A program made the position numbers and the translations under genes. This document shows, in pieces, positions 1 through 5,695 of a stretch of 8,693 bases of DNA. Under the pieces are notes generated by a model. The model worked only from the letters and a program-made list of their open reading frames with translations, had not been told where the DNA came from and did not search any database. The DNA lies in assembly GCA_902465105.1 (NCBI GenBank), contig CABQLM010000071.1, forward strand, positions 1 to 8,693, written 5' to 3'. The DNA comes from an uncultured Collinsella sp. Its GTDB lineage: Bacteria > Actinomycetota > Coriobacteriia > Coriobacteriales > Coriobacteriaceae. Within the stretch, counting starts at the first letter, position 1; each line of letters begins with the position of its first letter.

Positions 1-151
1 CACCGATCAGGGATTCGGCCTGCGTGTGAGCCGATTGGATTTTCTCCTCGGCCTCATGAAGACTACCCTGTTTGGCGGTGCGCATGTAAAGAACAGCAGC
101 AACGACACCCAAAACGATGCCGATGAGCGCTCCGATTGCGATAAAAGGCAT
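1..151 (-). CDS. rny: Ribonuclease Y, N-terminal 50 codons (partial)
   Basis: RNase Y is a membrane-anchored endoribonuclease that initiates mRNA decay in many Gram-positive bacteria. Only the N-terminus is visible and the reading frame is open to the window edge. It starts MPFIAIGALIGIVLGVVAAV, one hydrophobic membrane segment covering about residues 3-22. A short basic patch (MRTAK) follows, then a charged Glu/Ala/Gln/His-rich stretch typical of the coiled coil that comes next in the family. The KH and HD catalytic domains lie outside the window. The ATG at 151 is preceded by GGAGT with a spacer of about five bases, which supports this start. Position after recA-recX agrees with the known recA-rny neighbourhood. 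A different membrane-anchored coiled-coil protein cannot be excluded from 50 residues alone, but the combination with context makes rny much the likeliest. Confidence 0.8.
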   Translation of the reverse strand, partial: MPFIAIGALIGIVLGVVAAVLYMRTAKQGSLHEAEEKIQSAHTQAESLIG

Positions 152-186
152 GCTCACTCCTTATTATGGATTCGTTACACAACAAA

Positions 187-212
187 GCGAACCGTTCTCA
201 CGAACGGCTCGC
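187..212 (-). promoter_or_regulatory. Strong hairpin in the rny leader, possible attenuator
   Basis: Read on the minus strand, GCGAGCCGTTC and GAACGGTTCGC form an uninterrupted 11-bp stem (one G-U pair) closed by a GTGA loop, a GNRA-type tetraloop. TTTGTTGTGT follows directly, so the element resembles an imperfect intrinsic terminator. It lies between the rny promoter and the rny start codon, about 36 bases upstream of the ATG. It could stop a fraction of transcripts, protect the 5' end, or be a processing or autoregulation site. The structure is seen; the function is inferred. Confidence 0.5.
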
Positions 213-273
213 GACATTTGAGTAATATGGGCGCAGCTAATGCGGGTTGGATACAAATTAACATATAAACAAA

Positions 274-288
274 CTCATCACAGATGAG
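274..288 (-). promoter_or_regulatory. Small hairpin with U-rich tail in the rny leader
   Basis: On the minus strand CTCATC-TGT-GATGAG forms a 6-bp stem with a three-base loop, followed at once by TTTGTTTAT. It begins about 23 nt after the predicted transcription start. This is a weak terminator-like or pausing element and the first of two such hairpins in the leader. A smaller CGCA/TGCG stem lies between them (232-244). Confidence 0.35.
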
Positions 289-317
289 CACATATCACAA
301 AGCAAATGACAACAATC

Positions 318-346
318 ATCCTACGTTGAACGTCCTGAACTGTCAA
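318..346 (-). promoter_or_regulatory. Predicted sigma-70-type promoter of rny
   Basis: On the minus strand a perfect -35 TTGACA (346-341) is followed by exactly 17 bases and a -10 TAGGAT (323-318). Transcription should begin near 311, giving rny a leader of about 160 nt. The promoter sits 73 bases beyond the recX stop, so rny has its own start even if some readthrough from recA-recX occurs. No convincing terminator with a clean T run is visible between recX and this promoter. The stretch from 347 to 418 contains only weak inverted repeats around the GGTACC site. Confidence 0.7.
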
Positions 347-418
347 ATAAACTCAGGCCCGCACGGTACCGGCAAGCGGTGAACGGTAGTCGCGTGACGT
401 GCATCGAATAAGCAGGCG

Positions 419-1105
419 TCAATTAATTTCATCATCGATGCGCGCTTTTGCAGCATCGGCAGCAATGGCGTATGAATATCCTTTGCCCATCAAAAAGCGA
501 ACAAGCTTTTCGAAACTGTGGGTCTCCGGGACGCTTCGTTTAGAAAGAAGAGCAGTCGCGCGCTCAAGATCGTCTTCCACGGCAAAATACTCTTCCGGAT
601 AGCCTGGAATCTCATCGATCGAAACATGGCGACGCTTGAGTTCATTCTCGATTTTGCGCTGGCCCCACCCGCGACGCTTCCGTTCCTCAATAAAGTAAAC
701 GCAAAAGCGGCGTTCATTCAAATAATGAAGTGAAGTGGCGCGATCGATTGCATAATCAATAGCGCTTAAAGAAAAACCGTAGCGCTCGAGCTTATCTCGC
801 ACTTCGCCCGTTGCATGATCGCGCCGTGAAAGCATTTCGATCACCATGGTAAGCGCGCAACGTCGCTCGAGCACGAGCACGGTCGCGCGATACTCATCCA
901 ATTCGCACGGCAGATCAGGGCAATTTTTTAAATACAAACGCGCAACTCTAACAGGGATCCAAATAATACGCTCATGACCGTCCTCCAGCTCACAGTGAAT
1001 CTGCGCGCAGGGCTTTTTTAAGGAACGCCCACTCAAGAATGAGGAGGCCGCCTTTTTATCAGGAAAAACGACCGAAGCCCCCACCACAATGCATGACATG
1101 AGCAC
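419..1105 (-). CDS. recX: RecX, regulator of RecA
   Basis: RecX binds RecA filaments and limits or modulates their extension and recombinase activity. The 228-residue product has an N-terminal region of about 85 residues followed by tandem three-helix RecX repeats. The first is at about 87-125 (MLSRRDHATGEVRDKLERYG). The second is at about 127-166, with HYLNERRF and RKRRGWGQRKIENELKRR matching the family pattern of an aromatic/acidic turn, then a basic Gly-Trp-Gly stretch. The third is at about 175-222. Length is within the usual range. The frame opens with a GTG at 1105, five bases after the recA stop, with an ATG two codons later at 1099. Neither has a recognisable Shine-Dalgarno sequence, so translational coupling to recA is likely and the exact start is uncertain. 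Co-transcription from the SOS-controlled recA promoter is expected. Confidence 0.9.
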   Translation of the reverse strand: MLMSCIVVGASVVFPDKKAASSFLSGRSLKKPCAQIHCELEDGHERIIWIPVRVARLYLKNCPDLPCELDEYRATVLVLERRCALTMVIEMLSRRDHATGEVRDKLERYGFSLSAIDYAIDRATSLHYLNERRFCVYFIEERKRRGWGQRKIENELKRRHVSIDEIPGYPEEYFAVEDDLERATALLSKRSVPETHSFEKLVRFLMGKGYSYAIAADAAKARIDDEIN

Positions 1106-1110
1106 AGCCG

Positions 1111-2259
1111 CTATTCGTCGTCATCGTCAAGCATGGCCGAACCGTCTATGGCATAAAGCTCATCGAAATTATCCGAGGCGCTCTGATCGGTCAATTCAAC
1201 TTCAGATGGAGCATCATCGTCGTACTCAAGTCCGCAAGCAAGGCGAACCTTATGCTCTATTTCGTCGGCACAATCAGGATGCTCTCGCAAGAACGCCTTG
1301 GCAGCCTCACGGCCATTTCCCAGTTTATCCTCGCCATAAGCAAACCAGGAACCGGTTTTCTTACAAATGCCGTACTCGACGGCCATGTCCAGAATCGAGC
1401 CTTCCTTAGAAATTCCCGTACCGTACATAATGTCAAACTCGGCGGCGCGGAACGGAGCGGCTACTTTATTTTTTACCACCTTCGCGCGCACGCGGTTGCC
1501 GATAACCTCATCCTTAAGCTTAATGCTGTCGATGCGTCGAATATCAATACGGACCGAAGAGAAGAACTTGAGGGCGCGACCACCCGTTGTGGTCTCGGGA
1601 TTACCAAACATGACACCGATCTTCTCACGCAGCTGGTTAATGAAGATGCAAGTCGTATTGGATTTGGAAAGCGAACCAGCAAGCTTACGAAGCGCCTGGC
1701 TCATCAGACGAGCCTGCAGGCCAACAGTAGTGTCGCCAATCTCTCCCTCAATCTCGGCGCGCGGAGTCAGCGCGGCAACAGAGTCAACGACGATAGCATC
1801 GATTGCGCCCGAGCGCACGAGCATGTCGACAATCTCGAGCGCCTGCTCGCCCGTATCGGGTTGAGAGATCAGCACTTCATCGATATCCACACCAATTCGT
1901 GCGGCATAGGTGGGGTCGAGAGCATGTTCGGCATCGATAAACGCCACAACGCCGCCCATAGCCTGGGCCTCAGCAAGAATCTCAAGTGAAAGCGTCGTCT
2001 TGCCGGAGGACTCGGGCCCGTAGATCTCGACAATACGGCCACGCGGCACGCCACCGATGCCCAATGCGACATCAAGCGCAAGCGAACCTGTGGGAATAGC
2101 CTCGACTTCGAGTTCGGGGCCGCCGTCCCCGTATCTCATGATGGATCCCGTGCCGAACTTCTTTTCGATCTCAGCCTTAGTGGCGGCAATCATATCATCG
2201 CGTTCTTTGCCCGTCGTACGCTCATGAACGGTACGGACGGGACCTGAATTCTTGGCCAT
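1111..2259 (-). CDS. recA: RecA recombinase
   Basis: RecA forms ATP-dependent filaments on single-stranded DNA. It catalyses strand exchange in homologous recombination and stimulates LexA self-cleavage in the SOS response. The 382-residue product carries Walker [10 protein letters not shown] at 81-89, Walker B IDAIVVDS at about 153-160, the filament and L1 region near [14 protein letters not shown], and the L2 segment [20 protein letters not shown] at 207-226. It ends in the usual acidic tail (LDDDDE). All hallmark residues are present and the length is normal for an actinobacterial RecA without intein. The frame is open up to an ATG at 2280, but a perfect GGAGG seven bases before the ATG at 2259 fixes the start at MAKNSG. 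The gene has its own promoter with an embedded LexA box and is followed five bases later by recX. Confidence 0.98.
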   Translation of the reverse strand: MAKNSGPVRTVHERTTGKERDDMIAATKAEIEKKFGTGSIMRYGDGGPELEVEAIPTGSLALDVALGIGGVPRGRIVEIYGPESSGKTTLSLEILAEAQAMGGVVAFIDAEHALDPTYAARIGVDIDEVLISQPDTGEQALEIVDMLVRSGAIDAIVVDSVAALTPRAEIEGEIGDTTVGLQARLMSQALRKLAGSLSKSNTTCIFINQLREKIGVMFGNPETTTGGRALKFFSSVRIDIRRIDSIKLKDEVIGNRVRAKVVKNKVAAPFRAAEFDIMYGTGISKEGSILDMAVEYGICKKTGSWFAYGEDKLGNGREAAKAFLREHPDCADEIEHKVRLACGLEYDDDAPSEVELTDQSASDNFDELYAIDGSAMLDDDDE

Positions 2260-2266
2260 GGAAAGC

Positions 2267-2271
2267 CCTCC
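2267..2271 (-). promoter_or_regulatory. Shine-Dalgarno site of recA
   Basis: AGAGGAGGG on the minus strand contains a perfect GGAGG core, seven bases upstream of the ATG at 2259. It overlaps the codons after the alternative ATG at 2280, which therefore is not the likely start. Confidence 0.85.
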
Positions 2272-2289
2272 TCTTAACATCCTGTATCG

Positions 2290-2318
2290 ATAATAAACGA
2301 ACGGCTGTTCGTGGTCAA
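2290..2318 (-). promoter_or_regulatory. recA promoter
   Basis: On the minus strand TTGACC (2318-2313, five of six matches to the -35 consensus) is separated by exactly 17 bases from TATTAT (2295-2290, five of six matches to the -10 consensus). Transcription should start around 2283, leaving a short leader of about 24 nt before the recA ATG. The spacer contains the LexA box, so repressor and RNA polymerase binding should exclude each other. Confidence 0.85.
2298..2311. promoter_or_regulatory. LexA (SOS) operator of recA
   Basis: CGAACGGCTGTTCG has perfect inverted half sites CGAAC and GTTCG four bases apart. It matches the Gram-positive/actinobacterial LexA (DinR) consensus CGAAC-N4-GTTYG and not the enterobacterial CTGT-N8-ACAG type. 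It fills 14 of the 17 bases between the -35 and -10 boxes. This implies that recA and recX are induced by DNA damage and that the genome encodes a LexA of this family, which is not in this window. Confidence 0.9.
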
Positions 2319-2330
2319 CCGCTCAGGTAT

Positions 2331-2360
2331 ATCATATGGAGCCAACCATTCCATAGCCAA
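2331..2360 (-). promoter_or_regulatory. Possible second, weaker recA promoter
   Basis: On the minus strand TTGGCT (2360-2355) and TATGAT (2336-2331) are 18 bases apart, four and five matches to the consensus hexamers. Transcription from here would pass through the LexA operator. The match is modest and could be chance in an AT-richer spacer. Confidence 0.25.
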
Positions 2361-2368
2361 GCCAAATG

Positions 2369-2388
2369 CTGGCCAAATACTTGACCAG
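2369..2388 (-). other. Hairpin in the cinA-recA spacer
   Basis: On the minus strand CTGGTCAA-GTAT-TTGGCCAG gives an 8-bp stem (one G-U pair) with a four-base loop. Because of the G-U pair it is better paired as minus-strand RNA than as plus-strand RNA. No T run follows, so it is not a terminator. The half site TTGACC occurs twice on the plus strand here (2381-2386 and 2393-2398), and a second possible stem CTTGAT/GTCAAG lies next to it. Role unknown. Confidence 0.35.
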
Positions 2389-2490
2389 CTGCTTGACCGA
2401 ATCAAGTCCACTACGTCCGGCCGCATCAAAAACATGCTATCTACCAGCACGGACTTAAAAATACCAATATGCTTGCTGAAGCACAGATAA

Positions 2491-2506
2491 GGGACCCGAA
2501 GGCCCC
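2491..2506 (-). terminator. UUCG-capped hairpin after cinA, probable weak terminator
   Basis: Beginning eleven bases past the cinA stop, minus-strand GGGGCC-TTCG-GGTCCC forms a 6-bp stem (one G-U pair) closed by the very stable C(UUCG)G tetraloop. It is followed by TTATCTGTGC, not a clean T run. It probably marks the 3' end of the ftsK-cinA transcript, either as a leaky terminator or as a barrier to 3' exonucleases. Its place directly after the last gene of the run supports an end-of-transcript role. Confidence 0.55.
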
Positions 2507-2517
2507 TCAAATCACTT

Positions 2518-3048
2518 CTATTCCATTGAATCGAGTATGCACTCAATGCGCTCTAATGCCTCTGCGACCGCACAGGCGCGAACATAGGAACGATCACCTT
2601 CAAAAGTACAGCGCGTGGAATCTGCGACGGGCACATCTCCATCAAACGTGCGACACGCCCAACCAATATAGAAGGTTCCCGCAGGATCTACATCGGTGCC
2701 ACCACCGGGCCCCGCATACCCCGTGGCGCTTACGGCGATATCGCTCTGGAACAGCCTCAGCGAGCCGTAAGCCATCTCGCGCGCCGTCTGAAACGACACT
2801 GCGGTATAGCGATCGAGCGTTTCCCGCGAGACGTCCAGAACGCTATGCTTAATTTCATCGCAATAAGTCACCGCACCGCCGCGCAATACCGCCGAGGCGC
2901 CAGGTATATCGGCAATCGTAGAGGCAATTAGGCCCGCCGTCAGCGATTCTGCCGTCGACACCGTCACACCAAGGGCGCTCGCGCGCTCGACGATATCGCG
3001 CGCTAGCTCCTCGTTGTGCGCGACAATCCGCGAAATAGACTCCGTCAT
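2518..3048 (-). CDS. cinA: CinA C-terminal domain protein, nicotinamide-nucleotide amidase
   Basis: The PncC/CinA-C family deamidates nicotinamide mononucleotide to nicotinate mononucleotide in NAD salvage. The 176-residue product is only this domain; the N-terminal MoaB-like half of full-length CinA is absent. Seen motifs are TAESLTAGL at 32-40 (family usually AES-C-TGG), GGAVTYCDEIKHSVL at 57-71 with the conserved Tyr and Lys, ATGYAGPGGGT at 108-118 and GTFYIGW at 124-130. The usual Cys and second Gly of the first motif are Leu and Ala here, which is a tolerated-looking variation. The start is uncertain. The frame opens with TTG at 3057 and GTG at 3054, but ATG at 3048 is preferred because it is the conventional codon and lies 12 bases after the pgsA stop. 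It is the last gene of the upstream run, and the linkage to recA is ancient. Confidence 0.9.
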   Translation of the reverse strand: MTESISRIVAHNEELARDIVERASALGVTVSTAESLTAGLIASTIADIPGASAVLRGGAVTYCDEIKHSVLDVSRETLDRYTAVSFQTAREMAYGSLRLFQSDIAVSATGYAGPGGGTDVDPAGTFYIGWACRTFDGDVPVADSTRCTFEGDRSYVRACAVAEALERIECILDSME

Positions 3049-3060
3049 ACCCACCAAGAC

Positions 3061-3699
3061 CTAGACCGAAAAGACAATCTTGCGGCAGTTCCAGAAGTAC
3101 TGAGCACCCGAGACGATGGTCAGGATAACGGCAACGGCATACAAGAAGCGTGACACCGAGTAGATACCGAGCGTCAGCGCCACCGGGCAAAGGTGGAGGC
3201 CCGCCATCGCAAAGACACACAGATAGCCGCAGATGGAAACCATCGTGGTCGCAGTCTTGTACTTGCCAAGCTTATCGGCCGCAACGACCACACCGGCGGC
3301 GCTTGCGACCATGCGCAATGCACTCACCAAAAGTTCGCGAAACAGAATGATGAACACGGACCACACGGTCACCGCGCCAAAATCCAGGAACAACAGCAGG
3401 GCTGAGAAAACCAGCAGCTTATCGGCGATGGGATCCAAAAACTTTCCGAAGTCGGTGATCTCGTTGCGCGAACGTGCCAGATAGCCATCAACCTTGTCGG
3501 TACACGACAAGATGACGTACAGGATAAACGCAGCGGCAGCGAGCGGGCCGTCAAAGGTGCTCCAGTCCGTACCGGCAACGCTCGTGTGAGACAGGGCCGA
3601 GACGATCATGAACACCGGGATAAAGACGATGCGCACGCATGTCACGATATTGGCGGGCGTCCAGACACTCGTCAGTTCCTTATTGCTCTCGTTAGCCAC
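3061..3699 (-). CDS. pgsA: CDP-diacylglycerol--glycerol-3-phosphate 3-phosphatidyltransferase
   Basis: PgsA is an integral membrane enzyme that joins CDP-diacylglycerol and glycerol 3-phosphate to phosphatidylglycerophosphate, the committed step to phosphatidylglycerol. The 212-residue protein contains the complete CDP-alcohol phosphotransferase signature, D-x2-D-G-x2-A-R-x8-G-x3-D-x3-D. It lies at residues 68-93, with D68, D71, G72, A75, R76, G85, D89 and D93 all present. RELLVSALR at 121-129 is typical of PgsA and separates it from cardiolipin or phosphatidylinositol phosphate synthases. Several hydrophobic segments run through the rest. The start is GTG at 3699. AGGAG overlaps the rimO stop codon and lies six bases upstream, so translation is probably coupled to rimO. 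Nine bases separate the two genes. Confidence 0.93.
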   Translation of the reverse strand: MANESNKELTSVWTPANIVTCVRIVFIPVFMIVSALSHTSVAGTDWSTFDGPLAAAAFILYVILSCTDKVDGYLARSRNEITDFGKFLDPIADKLLVFSALLLFLDFGAVTVWSVFIILFRELLVSALRMVASAAGVVVAADKLGKYKTATTMVSICGYLCVFAMAGLHLCPVALTLGIYSVSRFLYAVAVILTIVSGAQYFWNCRKIVFSV

Positions 3700-3708
3700 G
3701 ACGCTCTC

Positions 3709-5058
3709 CTACTCCACAACATGACCGATTAGCTCGTAGCAGAAGCTATCGGTAAACTCGACGGTCAAAATATCGCCCACGGACGCCTCACTGGCATCCA
3801 AGTGCACCGCACCATCGGAATCGGGCGCCTGAAACCAGGCATGTCCGATGAGCTCGGCGCCATCTTCGGTCTCCTCGATGCCGTCGACGATCACCTGGGC
3901 ACGCTCGCCCACATGAGCGGCCGTCGCGGCAAAGCCGAGCGACTCGGCCAAATCCATTGCCTCCTGGGCACGCTCGAGCTTAACATCCTCGTCGACCTGC
4001 CCCTCCATCTTGGCGGCCAAGCTGCCCTCCTCCTGTGAGTAGGCAAAGACGCTCGTGTAATCAAACCCGACAGTGTCCATAAAGTCGATAAGATCTCGGA
4101 ACTCATCGTCGGTCTCGGTCGGGAAACCTACCATAGCCGTGGAGCGGATCACGATACCGGGAATGCGCTCGCGCAAGTCGCGGAAGAGGTCCTCGAGCTC
4201 TTGGCGCGATCCGGAGCGACGCATGGCCTTAAGGATGCGCGCATCACAGTGCTGGACGGGAATGTCGATATAGGGCAGCACCTCGGGCGTATCGCGAATG
4301 GTCTCAATAAGCTCGTCAGTCATGCCCTCGGGCTGCAGATAGAGCACGCGCACCCAAACGTTGTGCGGGCGAACAGCCTCGGAGACCGCACGCAGCAGCT
4401 GAGCCAGGTTGCGCGGCGAGCCCTCGGCGACGTCCTCGTCGGCAAGGTCGGTACCCCAAATACCAGTGTCCTGGCCAATCAGCACAATTTCGCGCACACC
4501 GCCGGCAACCAGGTCGCGAACCTCCGAAATAATGCTCTCGGCATTACGCGAATGATAACGACCGCGGATGTAAGGAATCATGCAGAAACTACAGAAGCGA
4601 TTGCAGCCATCTGAGATCTTGACGTAGGCAACGGCACCATCGACGGTACGCTTGACCTGCGGGATATAGGCCGCGATCTCACGCTCCACCCCCAGTGCGC
4701 CATCGATGACGGAAACAATGTCATCTTCCTCGTCGGCCTTCACAAAGGCAGCGACCTCGGGCAGCTCGTCGGGAAGGTCGTCGCCATAACGCGACGGAAC
4801 GCAGCCGCACATGACGATCGGGCAGGAGCGAACGCCGTCCTGCACCTCGTTGGCGAGCTCGAGCGTGGTCTCGATGCTCTCGGACGTTGCCGAGGCAAGG
4901 AACGAGCACGTGTTGACGATGGCGATATCGGCATCGCGCGGATCAAATGCCTCCTCATAGCCCGCGGCACACAGCAGCGAACGCATGCGGTCGGTATCGA
5001 CCTCGTTCTTGGCGCAGCCAAGCGTGATGTAGAGTACGGAACCCAACGGAGTGTCCAT
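3709..5058 (-). CDS. rimO: Ribosomal protein S12 methylthiotransferase RimO
   Basis: RimO is a radical-SAM enzyme with two iron-sulfur clusters that methylthiolates a conserved aspartate of ribosomal protein S12. The 449-residue product has the normal domain order. An N-terminal methylthiotransferase domain carries cluster cysteines C15 (TLGCAKNEVD), C51 (NTCSF) and C86 (MCGCV). A radical-SAM domain follows with CNRFCSFC at 152-159 (C152, C156, C159). A C-terminal TRAM-like domain covers about 380-449. IGQDTGIWG at about 194-202 has the QDT of RimO and not the QNV usual in the tRNA enzyme MiaB, which settles the choice. The ATG at 5058 is preceded by AAAGGA at a rather long spacing of 12 bases; no other in-frame start upstream is plausible. 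It follows yajQ by 26 bases and precedes pgsA by 9. Confidence 0.93.
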   Translation of the reverse strand: MDTPLGSVLYITLGCAKNEVDTDRMRSLLCAAGYEEAFDPRDADIAIVNTCSFLASATSESIETTLELANEVQDGVRSCPIVMCGCVPSRYGDDLPDELPEVAAFVKADEEDDIVSVIDGALGVEREIAAYIPQVKRTVDGAVAYVKISDGCNRFCSFCMIPYIRGRYHSRNAESIISEVRDLVAGGVREIVLIGQDTGIWGTDLADEDVAEGSPRNLAQLLRAVSEAVRPHNVWVRVLYLQPEGMTDELIETIRDTPEVLPYIDIPVQHCDARILKAMRRSGSRQELEDLFRDLRERIPGIVIRSTAMVGFPTETDDEFRDLIDFMDTVGFDYTSVFAYSQEEGSLAAKMEGQVDEDVKLERAQEAMDLAESLGFAATAAHVGERAQVIVDGIEETEDGAELIGHAWFQAPDSDGAVHLDASEASVGDILTVEFTDSFCYELIGHVVE

Positions 5059-5084
5059 GTTGGAAAGCGGTCCTTTCGAATGAG

Positions 5085-5582
5085 TTAGCGGTAGTTGGTA
5101 AACTGCAGCGGCTGACCGTAGTCCTGGTTGCGCAGGAACTGGATTACGGTCTGCAGGGCGTCCTTGGAAGCCGAGGAAACACGAAGCTTGTCGGCCTCAA
5201 TGGCCACCTTAACCTTAAGCTTTTGATCCTTGATGTCCTTATTGATCTTCTTGGCGGCCGTCTGGTCGATACCCTCGACGATGTGACCGAGCACGCGCAC
5301 CGTGCCGCCCGAAGCCGCCTGCGGAGCGTCCCAAAAAACGGCCTTGAGGTCGATGCCGCGCTTGATGAGCTTGGAGCTCAGCACATCAATAATCTGCTTT
5401 GAGACAAAATCGGCCGGAGCGTTAATCGTAAAGAGCTTGTCGCCCTTCGAGAACTCGATGGTAGCGCCGGAGTCCTTAAGGTCATAACGCTGAGAAATCT
5501 CTCGAGTGGTCTGCTGGAAGGCGTTGTCGACCTCCTGCATGTTGACCTCGGACACAACGTCAAAGCTGGAATCTTTAGCCAT
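5085..5582 (-). CDS. yajQ: YajQ-family nucleotide-binding protein
   Basis: YajQ proteins are small cytoplasmic proteins with two ferredoxin-like domains that bind nucleic acids or nucleotides. Some family members bind cyclic di-GMP and affect transcription, but the role in Gram-positive bacteria is not settled. The 165-residue product has the usual length and both ends of the family signature: SSFDVVSEVNMQEVDNAF at 5-22, QRYDLKDS at 31-38, and the terminal PLQFTNYR (family PLQFxNFR). VKVAIEADKLRVSS at 124-137 is also typical. The ATG at 5582 has AAAGGA about six bases upstream. It sits between rodZ and rimO in the same direction with 26 bases to rimO, so it is probably co-transcribed with envelope and ribosome-modification genes. 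Nothing points to a damaged copy. Confidence 0.93.
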   Translation of the reverse strand: MAKDSSFDVVSEVNMQEVDNAFQQTTREISQRYDLKDSGATIEFSKGDKLFTINAPADFVSKQIIDVLSSKLIKRGIDLKAVFWDAPQAASGGTVRVLGHIVEGIDQTAAKKINKDIKDQKLKVKVAIEADKLRVSSASKDALQTVIQFLRNQDYGQPLQFTNYR

Positions 5583-5608
5583 GGTTTATCCTTTCGCTGC
5601 GGAGCAGT

Positions 5609-5695
5609 CTAGTAGCTGTCGTACGAATAGTCGGTGGAGTCGGTGGAGTCGGTCGTCGCTTGGCCGTCGGTTACGGTATCGGTACCGTCAGCTGA
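5609..5695 (-). other. In-frame 28-codon extension of rodZ beyond an amber stop
   Basis: Directly after the TAG at 5698-5696 the rodZ frame continues for 28 sense codons to a second TAG at 5611-5609. The encoded segment is rich in Thr, Asp and Ser, like the last 25 residues before the stop, and ends STDSTDYSYDSY. It contains a 9-bp tandem repeat (GACTCCACC, 5650-5642 and 5641-5633). The second stop lies 26 bases before yajQ, the same spacing as yajQ-rimO, and the yajQ ribosome binding site falls in that gap. This looks like the ancestral 3' end of rodZ, cut off by a nonsense change or reached by readthrough. A sequencing error at one base is the simplest alternative. Confidence 0.6.

Noticed and set aside
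187..212. LexA box in the rny leader
   Set aside because: The sequence contains GAAC and GTTC elements, but they are arranged as GTTC-N4-GAAC or with the wrong spacing. The symmetry is explained by the RNA hairpin.
26..268. 80-codon plus-strand frame at the left edge
   Set aside because: It is antisense to the rny start and leader, which have clear signals of their own on the minus strand.
1252..1989. 245-codon plus-strand open frame opposite recA
   Set aside because: It lies wholly antisense to the highly conserved RecA frame, shows no recognisable domain and has no operon context. It is a by-product of the codon pattern of the real gene.
2274..2546. 90-codon minus-strand frame across the cinA end and the spacer
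   Set aside because: It overlaps the cinA 3' end out of frame and runs through the hairpins, the recA promoter and the LexA box. It has no family resemblance, so a coding role is unlikely.
3709..5058. MiaB tRNA methylthiotransferase instead of RimO
   Set aside because: The QDT motif after the radical-SAM cluster and the TLGCAKNEVD start are RimO-like. MiaB usually has QNV at that point.
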